This document shows positions 36,603-48,501 of a stretch of 64,000 bases of DNA, in pieces. Made by a program: the position numbers and the translations under genes. Numbering within the stretch: the stretch's first letter is position 1; every line of letters starts with the position of its first letter. Under the pieces are notes generated by a model. That model did no database searches, was not told where the DNA came from, and saw only the letters and a list, made by a program, of their open reading frames with translations. This DNA is from Diphasiastrum complanatum (Eukaryota > Streptophyta > Lycopodiopsida > Lycopodiales > Lycopodiaceae): positions 43,611,546 through 43,675,545 of the forward strand of contig CM055101.1 of assembly GCA_029204225.1 (NCBI GenBank), written 5' to 3'.

Positions 36603-37610
36603 TGTCTCTGAATACAAAGCCTTGCTAGCTTACGGCCCCTCGCTTGACAAACATGTTCGCGAACTCGAACATCTGAATACACGAAACACGAAGAGTTTTG
36701 CGAATACAAAAGTCAACGAAGACAAAGACCAACTGTTCACGAACACGAATGATCCACGAACGAGATTCCCTTGCGGTCCTATACGAGAGAAAGACGGACG
36801 AGATAAATGAAACCAACGGTGGAAATGAAATCCGTTCTGTTCTCACGCCCCAAGAAGTACCACCAGAGATCACGCAAGTACTAGAAGTACAGACATCTGA
36901 CCTGATGGCATGATGTCAGCAGATACTCCCTAGGTCGTGGCTAAACTGCCATGCTTGTAATTCTCTGGTTAGTTGTAGATGGTTAATCACTCTAATCTTA
37001 GATTTGCATAGAGAGACTGTACTTACTGAATAATACTTGACATATATCAATAGGATACACAATGTGTAACCAAGTAAGAAGAACAAGAAGTAGTCTGATG
37101 CAAGTAAGCAATCAAGACAAACACAAACAGAAGCTCCGTCTGTGTGCGAGAAGATAATTCTGTCTAGGATCAGAAGATCCAATTGTCTGCTAGTGAAGTG
37201 AGACTACTACTCGTGAGAGAGCCATGCTTCTCTCACGCCAACGCATTGCGTGGATTCGCATGTAGTGCCCTGAAGAAATCAGAGAAAATCAATATAGATT
37301 ATTTTTCTGGCTGTGGCTGATCTTTGATGTCGAATGCTTATGCTGTTTATTTTAATATGTCTGAGTTTTCTTGTTCCCTTTGAATTCTGCACCTTGGTTG
37401 AAATGAAGTCAAATGCTATATTAATTTTATGAACGTAGATCAGTAGTACCTGACTACCCTCTGGAGGATTGTAGGAGTGTTTCAGCTGGCAGTGCCCAGT
37501 GAACGCATCTAAACTCCATCCGAATCTCGAAAGAGAGTCGTGAATGTTTTGCAAATTTTTCTTCTCACGATTCTCAACAGTCGTATCCAAGCACTGCTCG
37601 ACTCACAACA
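36603..37610 (+). repeat. Copia 5' LTR
   Basis: About 1008 bp, TGTCTCTGAATAC...CTCACAACA, a direct repeat of 40400-41394. Numerous substitutions and a few indels separate the two copies, so insertion is not recent. Confidence 0.92.
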
Positions 37611-37624
37611 GTGCTATCAGAGCC
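37611..37624 (+). promoter_or_regulatory. Copia primer-binding site, variant
   Basis: GTGCTATCAGAGCC follows the LTR end directly. The usual form is TGGTATCAGAGCC. Confidence 0.8.
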
Positions 37625-37723
37625 ACCCTATCATAATCTGACATAGCCGAGAAGCTAGCAAATCCAGGAGGCCAAGCATTCAGACAATCAACCAAACGAC
37701 AAGAAAAATAGACTTCAAGAAGC

Positions 37724-40408
37724 AATGGCTTCAATCAGCAGCATGCAGAACAAGATCTGCACTATACTTAATTCTTCAAGATCTAACTTTCTAGCCTGGA
37801 AAGTTAAGACATATTTGATACTCAAGGGCGAAGGACTCTTCCCCTAGGTGGATGGCACAGAAGAAATGCCTACGACAACAGGCAAGGAGCTACGCGAATG
37901 GAGGGAGAAAAACAACAAGGCAGTAACCTTGCTATCATCTTCCATCGAAGATAGCCTTATACTTGACCTGGCTATACTCTCCAAAGCTAAGGAGATGTGG
38001 GATACACTGCTCACAAGATTTCAGACGAAATCAAGATGTTAGATTATGATGCTGGAAGATCAACTGACGAATCTGCAGTGGGATGGAAAAGACCTCACCT
38101 CTTTTGTGAGAAAGATGAAGGATCTGTTTCTATCACTACACAACTCAGGAGCAGAGAATGCAGTATCAACTGAGAAGCAACTCACATATCTGTTGAGAGC
38201 CTTACCCAGATCTTTCCAGATGACATGAACCCTACTCACGAAAGATCCTACCGTGAACCTCGAAAAGGTGATTGTCGAGATTCGATAGGAAGTCGAGGTC
38301 GGGGAGCATCTTGATCACAAAGATGGTTCTGACCAAGCACTCTACGGCAACAGAGAAAAATCAAAGAAACAATTCAAGCCTAAGAGGGAGTCAAATTAGA
38401 GGCAGGATCGTGACCAACAAGCAGAGGGGACCAACAAAAGCAACTGGAAGACCAAAGGGAGGTCAAAATGACAAGATGCCGACAAGAAAACCTGCACGAG
38501 ATGTAGAAGAGATGGGCATACAGTAGATACCTGCTGGCTCAATCCCAAGATTGAGTGTATCCATTGTCATAAGAAGGGTCATGCAGCCATGGATTGCTGC
38601 CAGAACACAAGAAATAGATCAGCACAGAACAGACATGAGAATGATAATAGTTCTTCCTATGTTGAGGGCTCAAAGATGGGCAAAGAAAGAACGAACAAAA
38701 ATTGTTCGACCGCCTACATCTGTGAAGATGTGTGTGCAGCATCAACGTTTGACACACACGAGGTGATCCTGGATTTGGGAGCCACCTCACACTTCGTGAC
38801 ATCAAGACGAATCATGTCTGATTTCAGAAGTGCAGATTCCTCAAGATTCATAGTTCTTGGAGATGGATCCAGACATCACGTGAAAGGTTTTGGTTCACTC
38901 TGGCTCAACACCAATGGTAGAGACAGACGGCCATTACCTCATAAGCCCAAGACTGTCAAATGCAAATGGGTTTTCAAACTCAAATATGGACCAGACGAGA
39001 GTGTGACGAAGTACAAGGCAAGACTGTAGCAAAGGGTTTCTCTCAAAGATACAATATTGACTATTCTAAAACCTTTTCTCCTGTCGTCAAACATTTGTCC
39101 CTACGTGTGTTGTTTGCATATGCAGCAGCTTATGACCTCAAGATCCACATTGTGGACAAGAAAACAGCCTTCTTGCATGGCGAATTAGACGAAGAGCTCT
39201 ACATGGATCAACCCCCAGTATTTGTCTCGAATTCACTTCCTGACTATGTATGCAGAATGCATAGAAGCATCTACGGTCTGAAGCAATCAGCCCAACAATG
39301 GTACAAGAAGAAGGATCAGGCCCTGAAATCATTGGGATTCAAGCCCCTGTTGGCTGACTCCAATGTGTATGTCAGAGTTACAGATGGGCAGATAATCGTA
39401 GTGGCTGTATATGTGGATGACACTCTGATACTTTGCAGGAGTGAGCAGTTAATTGCTGAAGTAAAGACAAACATCTTGAAGCATTTCGACATAGTGGATC
39501 TGGGAGAAGCCAGGTGTTACCTATGCTTACAAATTGAAAGGGACTATGAGGGAGACAAGTTATACCTTCACCAGTTCAGATACACCTAGAAGATCCTAGA
39601 GGACTTTGGGATGCTGAACTGCAAAGGAGCAAACACTCCAATGCTCGCAGGAACGGTGCTAACAAATGACGACTGTCTAAAGACTGAGGAAGAAAGAGAA
39701 GAGATGCAACTCACTCCCTACAGAAGGCTGATAGGTTCACTGATGTACCTTGCAGACAACACACGTCCTGATATTGCTTATGCAGTATTCAGGATGAGCC
39801 AATTCAGCACGAATCCAGGCTCAACACATTGGAAGATTACGAAACGAATTTTGCAATATCTTCAATTAACGAGGGATTATGGCTTGTGTTATTGTCCTGG
39901 TGCAGGTCTCAGGAAACTTTCCTATAGTGACGCTGGCTAGGCATCTCTCAGGGACAACTGTAAAAGCTCAAGAGGATGCACCATCACATCAGGAGCAGCA
40001 GTTCTCTGGGTCAGCAAGAAGTAGACCATTGTAGCCCAGTCGTCTTGCGAAGCAGAGTACGTAGCAGCAACAAAGATGGCCAACAAAATACTTTGGTTAA
40101 GGCAGTTCCTGGACGAATTGGACGAAACAAGAAACGAGCCACTGGTCTTGCAGATGGACAACACCTCTGCAATACACCTCATGAAGGATCCCGTGTTCCA
40201 TTCCAGGACGAAGCACATTGCGATCAAGTATCACTTGATCAGGGATCTGATTGAGAAGAAGATGATGCAGACCACCTTCATTGGAACAAAAGATATGGTT
40301 GCTGACATCTCCACAAAGGCTCTGTACAAAGGACTCTTTGAGAGGCAAAGGATTAGTCTCGGGATCACAAAGCTACCAGAGGGAGCTGAAGAAACAAAGT
40401 GTTTCTGA
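37724..40408 (+). pseudogene. Copia polyprotein lacking integrase
   Basis: Blocks in order: gag (MASISSMQNKICTILNSSRS; LREWREKNNKAVTLLSSSIE; DGKDLTSFVRKMKDLFLSLH); two zinc knuckles at about 38490-38605 (CTRCRRDGHTVDTC and CIHCHKKGHAAMDC, both CX2CX4HX4C); protease with DLGATSHFV (Ser of DSGAT replaced by Leu). Directly after, in the same frame, comes the reverse transcriptase start KCKWVFKLKYGPDESVTKYK at about 38957. The catalytic VYVDD is at about 39410. RNase H runs to LFERQRISLGI at about 40370. Stops lie near 37845, 38041, 38227, 39029, 39587, 39940 and 40022. All of GAG_pre-integrase and integrase is missing. The protease-RT join reads through in frame, which is unusual for random decay. 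Polyprotein chemistry is reverse transcription in cytoplasmic particles; this copy cannot integrate by itself. Confidence 0.9.
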
Positions 40409-41394
40409 ATACAAAGCCTTGCTAGCTTACGGCCCCTCGCCTGACGAACATGTTCGCGAACTCGAACATCTGAAGAACGAAACACGAAGAGTTTCGTGAA
40501 CATGAAAGTCAACGAAGATGAAGACCAACGGTTCGCAAACACGAACGATCCACAAATGAGATTCCCTTGCGGTCCTATACGAGAGAAAGGCGGACGAGGT
40601 TAACAAAACCAACGATGAAAACGAACCCGTTCTGTCCTCACGCCCCAAGGAGTACCACCAGAGATCACACAAGTACCAAAAGTACAGAGATCTGACCTGA
40701 TGGCATGACGTCAGCAGATACTCCCTAGGTCGTGGCTAGACTACCACGCTTGTAATTCTCTGGTTAGTTGTAAATGGTTAATCACTCTAATCTTAGATTT
40801 GCATAGAGAGACTGTACTTACTGAATAATACTTGACATATATCAATAGGATACACAGTGTGTAACCAAGTAAGAAGAACAAGAAGTAGTCTGATGCAAGT
40901 AAGCAATCAAGACGAACACAGATAGAAGCTCCGCCTGCGTGCGAGAAGATAATTCTGTCTAGGATCAGAAGATCCAATTGTCTGCTAGTGAAGTGAGACT
41001 ACTACTCGTAAGAGAGCCGTGCTTCTCTCACGCCAACGCACTGCGTAGATTTGCATGCAGTGCCCTGAAGAAATCAGAAAAAATCAATATAGATTATTTT
41101 TCTGGTTGTGTCTGATCTTGGATGTCGAATGCTTATGCTGTTTATTTTAATATGTCTGAGTTTTCTTGTTCCCTTTGAATTCCACACCTTGGTTGAAATG
41201 AAGTCGAATGCTATATTAATTTTATGAACGTAGATCAGTAGTACCTGACTACCCTCTGGAGGATTGTAGGAGTGTTTCAGCTGGAAGTGCCCAGTTAATG
41301 CGTCTGAACTCCATCCGAATCTCGAAAGAGAGTCACGAATGTTTCTTCTCACGATTCTCAACAGTCATATCGGAGTACCGCTCGACTCACAACA
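40400..41394 (+). repeat. Copia 3' LTR
   Basis: About 995 bp, TGTTTCTGAATAC...CTCACAACA, partner of 36603-37610. A purine-rich stretch (GAGGGAGCTGAAGAAACAAAG at 40379-40399) precedes it as polypurine tract. The flanking five bases (CAAAG left, AGTTC right) do not match as a target duplication. Confidence 0.92.
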
Positions 41395-42210
41395 AGTTCT
41401 AGGTGTTAGATCTTGATCTAGATGCTTTACACTATGATTTAAGCAAGAGCAATGGATCAAATGATCAAAAACATGGATGGGCAGCCTCACACGTGTGGAG
41501 GATAGTACCAGTATGGCCTGTTTACAGAGAGTAAAGTACATTATCTTACAAATGCATTTCAATCATAAAAACTCAAGACAGGTGTGGAAATCACAACAAA
41601 ACTAGAATTTGCCAATGTCACATCAACTTGTTATTGATTTGGTTGATCCCTTTATAGATCAAGTACATCCACGAGTTGAAACTGTCCAACAAGCCTGCAC
41701 ACGTGTGAAGAGTGCCTAGTCATCCAGATCCACCAATGGGAGCCATATGTGCTCATTTCCCAAAGTTGACTATTCGCTTTGGCTAGAAAACAAAAAGCTA
41801 GTCTTCCACATTTATAGGAATATTCTCTATAAAATAGAATCTAATGGAATATTCCTATCTTATCTTCTAGAAGCATATCCACACATGTGAATGGTATCTT
41901 GACATGTGTGAGTAATAACTCATTCCCATGGAAGTCCAATCTATTTACACAAAGTTTGACCAATTTGACCATTTTCAAGATTCTACTCAAAGGTCAATTT
42001 CACACTAGTGTAGGTAAAGGTAAAATCAATCTATCTTTATAAAAGTGACTTACGTACATTTTTTCACACGTGGGAAGAGACTCCACACGTGTGAGATCCT
42101 ATCAAGATCAAATAAATTGAGATCTACAAAGTACATCAAGCTGGAAGTGATTTTTTTAACACTTCCACCATACTTAGTTGGTGTGTATTTGGAATACCAG
42201 ATTTGCATAT
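41395..42210. other. Noncoding region with repeated CACACGTGTG motifs
   Basis: The palindrome CACACGTGTG or near-variants occur at about 41489, 41698, 41880 (CACATGTG), 42065 and 42082. It may be part of an LTR. The core CACGTG equals the G-box consensus of plant bZIP/bHLH factors; function is untested. Confidence 0.5.
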
Positions 42211-44152
42211 TCAGTTTTGCAAGTAGTTGGCTGTAGCTACTGCTTCAGCCCATAAGAAGATTTTTGTTGCTTTGGAATAGGCCATCATGGATCTTGCAAC
42301 TTCCATTAGTGTGTAGTTCCTTCTCTCAGCCACACCATTGTGTTGCGGTGTGTAATCTGCGGTCTTCATGTGCAAGATTTTGTGCTCGCTGTAGAACTCG
42401 ACAAAATAGTTGGAGATGTATTCCCTGCCTATGTCGGTTTTTAGTTGCTTCACCTTCTTCTCGGTCCATTTCTCGGCCTATTTTACAAACTCTGTAGACT
42501 TGTCAATTGCCTCTGATTTGTTTTGAATGAAGTATACGACAACAAACTTGCTAAAGTCGTCAATGAAAGTGATGTAGTACTTCGACCCTCCAAGTGAGAT
42601 TACGTCGAAAGGTCCGCAGATGTCAAAATTTATCATCTCCAAGAGCTCTGTTGTCTTGAACGAGTCTCTTGTGAAGAGTGTTCTTGACATCTTGCCTTTG
42701 TTACATGCTTCACATGATTTTAGACTGTTTGTACTTTTTATGCTTGCGCCGATAAATACTCTGTTTTGACTAGCCTTGTATAGAGCCATCGTATTCATAT
42801 GGCATAGCCTTCTGTGCCATAAGATGTCAGTGGACTCGTGAATCTGGTGTGCTTGTTCAGTTGAAACTCATATTTTAAATGGTACAGGTTGTCTCTGCGC
42901 TTTGCTTGTGTGATGATGTTTCAGTCAGTTCACATAAGTCATCTGCAAAGGTAACGTTCATGCTTGCATCAACCAACTTTGCGATAGATAATAGATCCTT
43001 TTGGAGTGTCGGGACGTATAGCATGTCATCAAGCTTTCTACCTTTGCCATTGGCATACCGCCACAGTCGGCCTGTTCCACTTACTTGGTGTCTTGATCCA
43101 TTTCCCAGAATAATGTATCTAGAGGAATCCGTCTCACATTAATCACCCATCATGTGCTTGGTGGTCACGAAATGTGCATAAACTAGAGTCAAGAATCACT
43201 TTTTCTATATCTGTTTGAGATGTAGTGCACATTTCGGTGTATAGATAGGCGGGTGGATTGTTTGTCGCTCGCTCCTTAGCCATCTTCAAGGACTCTGGCT
43301 CCTCTACATACGAGCTATTGGAGGGATCCTTCATGCTCTGTGTCTTCTTGCTTTTTGGGTTCTGAAAGCAGTCTACTATTGCATGACCTTTCTTATGATA
43401 GTGTACACATTGAAATTTTGTATTTAACCAACATGAATCAATGGTATAGCCGTCGCGTCTGCATCTAACGTAGAACTTCTTGCCACCACCTTACAATTTA
43501 TGCTTGGTAGGTGCTTTGGATCTTTCTTCTTTGTCTGCATCCTTTGTTGATTACGGTCGGATCTTTGAGATGACTCCCTCTTAGCATTAGGCTTCTTCTT
43601 GCGTTGAACCTTGTTGCCATACAAAGCTTGATCAAACTCTTGTCTGTTACTGTGGTGCTCTCTGGTTTCTAGTTCCTTTGTGATCTCGGCTACTGCCTTC
43701 TCAAAAGTCATAGGAGGAACCTTAGCTAATAGAGTGCGTGTTGTTTGGAATGATCTAGGTAGCACGCACAATAGATACATCAATTGCTTCTCATGTGAGA
43801 CTGCATGCTCCATGCCAGCATTGTGTGCAAAGAAAGAAATAGATTCTTCATCTTCCTAATGAATGTCGTGAGATCTTTACCATCCCAGCGTAGGTATGTG
43901 AATTGATCTTCCAAATGCATGATTTGGTTGCGTGATTTGGTTTCAAACCTTGCTATCAATGCAGCTTTTCTCGTTCCATTCATGAAGCTCCTTGCCGGTG
44001 TTTACTGACTTTTCTTCAACCCTGTCCACCCAAAGCCAAAGTGCTTCTCCTCTTAGGATAAGTGAAGTCTTTACCTTCCAGGCTAGGTAGTTTGACGCAT
44101 CTGCTTGAAGTACTATGCAAATCTTTGATTGAATGCTGCTTATCGATGCCAT
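42211..44152 (-). pseudogene. Copia gag-protease-integrase, lacking reverse transcriptase
   Basis: From 44152 on the minus strand: gag start MASISSIQSKICIVLQADAS, the same lineage as the element at 36.6 kb; then LEDQFTYLRWDGKDLTTFIR and VLPRSFQTTRTLLAKVPPMT; a Lys-rich linker; degraded zinc knuckle and protease area (about 43480-43140); and GAG_pre-integrase CEACNKGKMS. Integrase follows with the first Asp in INFDICGPF (about 42620), the second Asp in LKTDIGREY (about 42440) and PQHNGVAERRN holding the Glu (about 42330). It stops at ATANYLQN (42211); the rest of pol is absent. Frame changes near 44000, 43800 and 42480. Confidence 0.85.
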
Positions 44153-44247
44153 TGTCGCTTGTAATGTTTCAGCTTGAATGAAACTTCTTTTGTTCAGAAT
44201 GACCTTGGTCTGATAAAACCTTAGTGCTCTAATACTCTGATCGAGTA

Positions 44248-44260
44248 GGCTTTGATACCA
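44248..44260 (-). promoter_or_regulatory. Copia primer-binding site, variant
   Basis: The minus strand reads TGGTATCAAAGCC, one change from the canonical TGGTATCAGAGCC, one base beyond the LTR end. Confidence 0.8.
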
Positions 44261-44261
44261 C

Positions 44262-45346
44262 TGTTGGAATGCGACACTGACAGAGATGATTCTTAGTAAG
44301 GCGCTTTGTGCATGTTAGATCTGATAATGTGCTCTCTAATCTGATTTCTATGATTAAGCTTAGATAGAGTCAAACTTCTCGCATCAACTACAACTGTGAA
44401 CGAAGATCTATCCTCTGCCCTAGATGGACACTGCCTATCTAGTACTGATTTTATGAGCATTCAACCAACGAGCCTATGTGCGAAAAAACTTAATGACCAA
44501 TAAACAATGAACGAGCATAAAGGCATTCAAGATTATACACAAGGGGCAAGATGTGCAAATAGCATATATATTCTCAAATGATTTTGTGAGCGTTGCTCGG
44601 CATACCGCACAAAGCGTTGACGCAAGAGAATCTCTATCTCTTACGAATTCTAACTTATTAACTGGTCTCGCTTATTAGCAAACTCTGACATCAATTCATC
44701 TACCAATGCTTTGCAACCCTCACAACCTTCTTTCTTGCATTCATCCTGTTTATATAGGAACAAAGAGAATGAGCTTAAGCTAATCATCAGATTACAAGCA
44801 CTGGTAACAACTTCTAGTTTGTTGTCTCTTTCGTCCATGGAGTTCGTTGTGCATCTGGTACTTCGCTTGATCTTCCCTATACTTGGGTCATGAAGATATG
44901 CCGTTTTTGCAACCGTCTGTGATACCCATCTGTGACCACAATCGTTGCTTTGCGGTCTTTCGTGGTCGTGAGCCGTATCACATACTATCGCATACTGGCC
45001 GCAATTGTTCCATTTGCGATGGCCTTCGGTCAGCTGCTTCGTGAATTGGTTTCTTTTGGTCTTTGCTTGCAGACCGCAATCTTTGACATTGAGGTGGCCT
45101 TCGGCTCCTAGCGGTGCCTTGAGGTGCGGATGGTTTCTTCGGTCTTCTCTTGTGAAACTGCAAGTGTTGACTTGCAATTTCCTTCGGTTTGCCTTGTTTT
45201 TGTAATGAACCGTATGCATTGTGGTTGCGGTTGTTTATGGTTTTTGCCTGTTGACAATTCTCGTGTATTTCTGTAGGTACTGGATCATAAGCTATAAATG
45301 CTTTGTAGGTAGAAACATCATGTTTCTTTAACAATGGCCCCTGACA
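44262..45346 (-). repeat. Copia 5' LTR (minus orientation)
   Basis: On the plus strand it begins TGTTGGAATGCGACACTG beside the PBS and ends GGCCCCTGACA. A minus-strand TATA (CCTATATAAACAGG) lies at about 44746-44759. The outer edge is set by the point where CACTA transposase coding sequence resumes (45347). The minus frame 45219-44650 inside it has no motif and I do not call it a gene. The partner LTR is not in the window. Confidence 0.75.
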
Positions 45347-46575
45347 TTGACTCCACCTCGATATTGAGATTTTAGCCACTTGATTTGTTGTCCCTTGTGA
45401 AGGCACCCTTTAGGCATCGCATTTGTCCTGTCGAAGTTCGAAATGAGGCTATTGCCTTCTTCACAATGGTCTCTTCTCTCCTCGAGAAGATCCATGGAGC
45501 CTTTGGGAGGACAATTGAATTCCCCACCGTTTGTGGTCATAAATCGGCCATCTTTTCCACTTCTTTTAAGTAATCTCATGTGTCTTTTTTATCTTTCGCA
45601 CCAGTCAAGTGCTCCCAAATTATGCTCTCGACATTCTTGAATATGTGCATCGGGTCCAAAAGATGGTTTATAAACAATTTTCCCCAATATGGAAGTTCAT
45701 GAAATATTGATAACCTCTTCATGCCAGGAGGGAGTCGCACTAGATCTTGATTGGATCTCCAAATTTGAAGCCAATCACTTGTCTACAATATTATTAGCAA
45801 ACAAGCACACACATTTAATTGAGATTATCATTAGAAGAGATATAAAGAGAGTAACTATTTAAAAAATAAATGATATTAATTGGCCCAAATATGTATTGTA
45901 CCTTCATGGAGTGGGGACGTTGACCAACAAGCCCATCACGCATAGGGTGATCGGGTGGAAGGTATCGAGTGTGGCCCTCATAAACCATCTTTCTTAGATG
46001 TTGTGAGTGATGTGCTTGCAAATACTCGCCACAAACGGGGCATGCATTGTAGCCACTACTTTGGAGCCCTGCATTGAAACAAAACAACCGAGTTCATTAT
46101 GAGTGTAATGTTTGAATTGAAATTTTTTTTGTGAACAGTAGACTTAATACCATGAATCTAACCAATAACAACAATATCTCACCGGAACATTTCCCATATC
46201 CAGGAAAGTCGTGCATCAAGATCCCCTTTACGACAAAATCTCTTTGTGTGCGTGGTCTTGATATATCGGTCACTTGAACTCCTTGCCATAGAATCTTTAG
46301 CTCATCTACCAAGGGAGCCATATACACGTCCATATTTTTGGCCTTGTATTTTTTCGGGATAAGAACGGTAAGCATTAGGTGCCTCTTCTTAATACTTAGC
46401 CAAGTAGCATCCACATGCTTCCACGCTGGACAATCGGTAGGGATCCTCATAGTATAGTCCGATGAAACGATTGCTCGAATGCCATGTCATAAGCTCCACT
46501 ATGGACTTGCACTTAAACATATGGCATATCCTAGGTATGATGGGAAAATGTCTTACTACTTTGGCGGGTATGGTG
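45347..46575 (-). pseudogene. Second CACTA TNP2 transposase fragment, cut on both sides
   Basis: The minus strand reads VVRHFPIIPRICHMFKCKSI and ELMTWHSSNR, with a frame change to MRIPTDCPAWKHVDATW, then NMDVYMAPLVDELKILWQGV (exon to 46183). The next exon (46068-45902) gives LQSSGYNACPVCGEYLQAHH and YLPPDHPMRDGL. The next (from 45782) gives TSDWLQIWRSNQDLVRLPPG and LLDPMHIFKNVESIIWEHLT. After a stop at 45578 the homology goes on: PKAPWIFSRGEKTIVKKAIA, then DNKSSG, to the copia LTR edge. The three exons join in phase at GT-AG sites. It is a different copy from the one at 8.4 kb. The N-terminus is removed at 46575 by the LTR element and the C-terminus at 45346 by the copia LTR. Confidence 0.88.
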
Positions 46576-47719
46576 TGTGGTACGTTTGGTGTGTTGCTTA
46601 ATAGTGTTCATAACACTATAGCGGGGTTTTGGTATGATTATGAAGCCAGTCATAGGGTTTCTAGTTCGGATATTGCCATATATTATACTAGAAGGTAACT
46701 TAAGTTTGAACCCATTCACCTCATAAGTAATCCATCTCAAATATTCTTTTCAAAGATATAAATGTTTTTCATTTACTAATTCTTGTATTGTCTCCAATCA
46801 AGCAAACTTAATTTTATTCAATCTTTGATGCAATTGCCATGATTTATCTACGACTTGACCATCTTTTTCAATGGTTTTATCATGACAATGTATGTACTTT
46901 TGAAAATATATAATATATATATGGCTCTAATGGTGTTTTTTAACCACTTTGAGCGGTAGCTTTTCCATGTTTTTCAATGGTTTAGCAATATGGGATTTAT
47001 TATACTTGTAAATTGCCATTATGTTTGTTAAGCATAGAGCATATTCGGTAAACCAAAACATAAATTGAAATATATTTTATGCTGATTGTTTCTTACTTCA
47101 GACAGTAGCTTAGTGAATTATTACTGACTGTAAAACTATGTTTCTTACTGCAAAAGGTAAATCCATTAGTCATTTTTTACTGCATTAAACATTTAGTATA
47201 AATAGACTAATCAGAGTCCATTCTTTAATTCCATTCATAACCATTGAAATAATACACTGAATAACATTTACTCATCTTCTATATGTATTATGAAGTAAAT
47301 GAAGACATGAGTCAAAACAGAGATGAGCAATGAAAATTACCTCAGTCGTTTTACTCTGACTTAAGTTTCAAGAGACTGTCCATAGGCTAAGGTCTTTTCT
47401 TCAACATGCATCCGATTCTTTAATATCTTTATTTTTGTGGCTCATTCACTTTATTTCCAGACTGCCGGTTCCCATCTTAAATCTTTGCCGGGTGATCTCT
47501 TTCACTAAAAGAGATTTTTGAAACAAGAAGAAAGGAGGGAGGCTGAGTGCTGGAGCGCGACAGTGAGGGAAGAAGGACCTCAGGTGAGGGAGAGAGAGGG
47601 AGCGCGATAGCAGAGAGGGATCGCAGGAGGAATGGAGAGCGCAAGCAAGGGAGGGATAGATTTTGAAGAGGAAGGGGTGGACAGAACGCAGATGGAAAGC
47701 GCAGTTCTAGAGAGTAGGT
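46576..47719 (-). repeat. 3' LTR of gag-only retrotransposon
   Basis: Direct repeat with 50617-51765, starting TGTGGTACGTTTGGTGTG on the plus strand. It shares long nearly identical blocks, such as the region around 46600-46760 and the GA-rich block near 47520-47719. Homology ends at 'gagagtaggt'. Confidence 0.9.
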
Positions 47720-48501
47720 GAGGAGAGAATAGGAGAGGTATCGCTGGAGGAAGGGAGGAAGCAACTCAACGATGGAGATATCATATTATATACATCTACA
47801 TCATCATAATTATATCAATTTATTTGGATATTTCTTATGGTAATTATCATGCAGCATCTCATATGTATGATGACTTAATATCATATTGTACCAATTATTA
47901 CAAATAATCTTGTAACATTTGAAACCATTGTTTTTTTTGGACTTTCTTTGATATTCACCATTTTTTTCATAGATTTTATTTTGAATATCTTTAGCTCTTT
48001 TGTAGTTATAATCACTTCTCCACCTCTTATCATGCTTTCTTAGTATTTCGTCAGTTAGAGATTTTAATGCTCATATGTAGTTATATTTTTCTGAGTTCAT
48101 AAAATTTTGATAGAGTATTATAATTATAAATGATAACATAATACTATATTGATATGGTAATACATCCAAAGATTCATTTACCATATATTATTAAAAATAT
48201 TTTCATTCAGTTCCTTTTTAGTAGATATGTCATTGATCAATTTATCATGTATAACATTTTGATCCACAAGTGTAAACACTAATTTATCATCGATTGATAT
48301 TTCAATATCTGTACCATATAATGAATTAACATGGTCATTATTTCAATGGCTAAACTCTTGAAGAACATTTTCATTTGTATTCTTGGTACAAATCTCATTA
48401 TCGTATATTGAATTTATTTTTTTAGAATCTTCCATTTCTCTTTCATTCTGGTTTTTCACATTAGTTTCTTCATATAGCTCATTACTAATCAGCTTCAAAG
48501 A
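47720..48501 (-). other. 3' untranslated interior of gag-only element
   Basis: AT-rich, stops in all frames. No protease, reverse transcriptase or integrase motif is present between gag and the 3' LTR. Confidence 0.6.

Noticed and set aside
44650-45219. 189-residue minus-strand open frame as a gene
   Set aside because: It lies inside the copia LTR, crosses its TATA region and has no domain or family pattern.
47477-47764. 95-residue Pro/Leu/Ser-rich minus-strand frame
   Set aside because: It is the translation of a purine-rich LTR segment that is duplicated at 51.6 kb in a different frame state.
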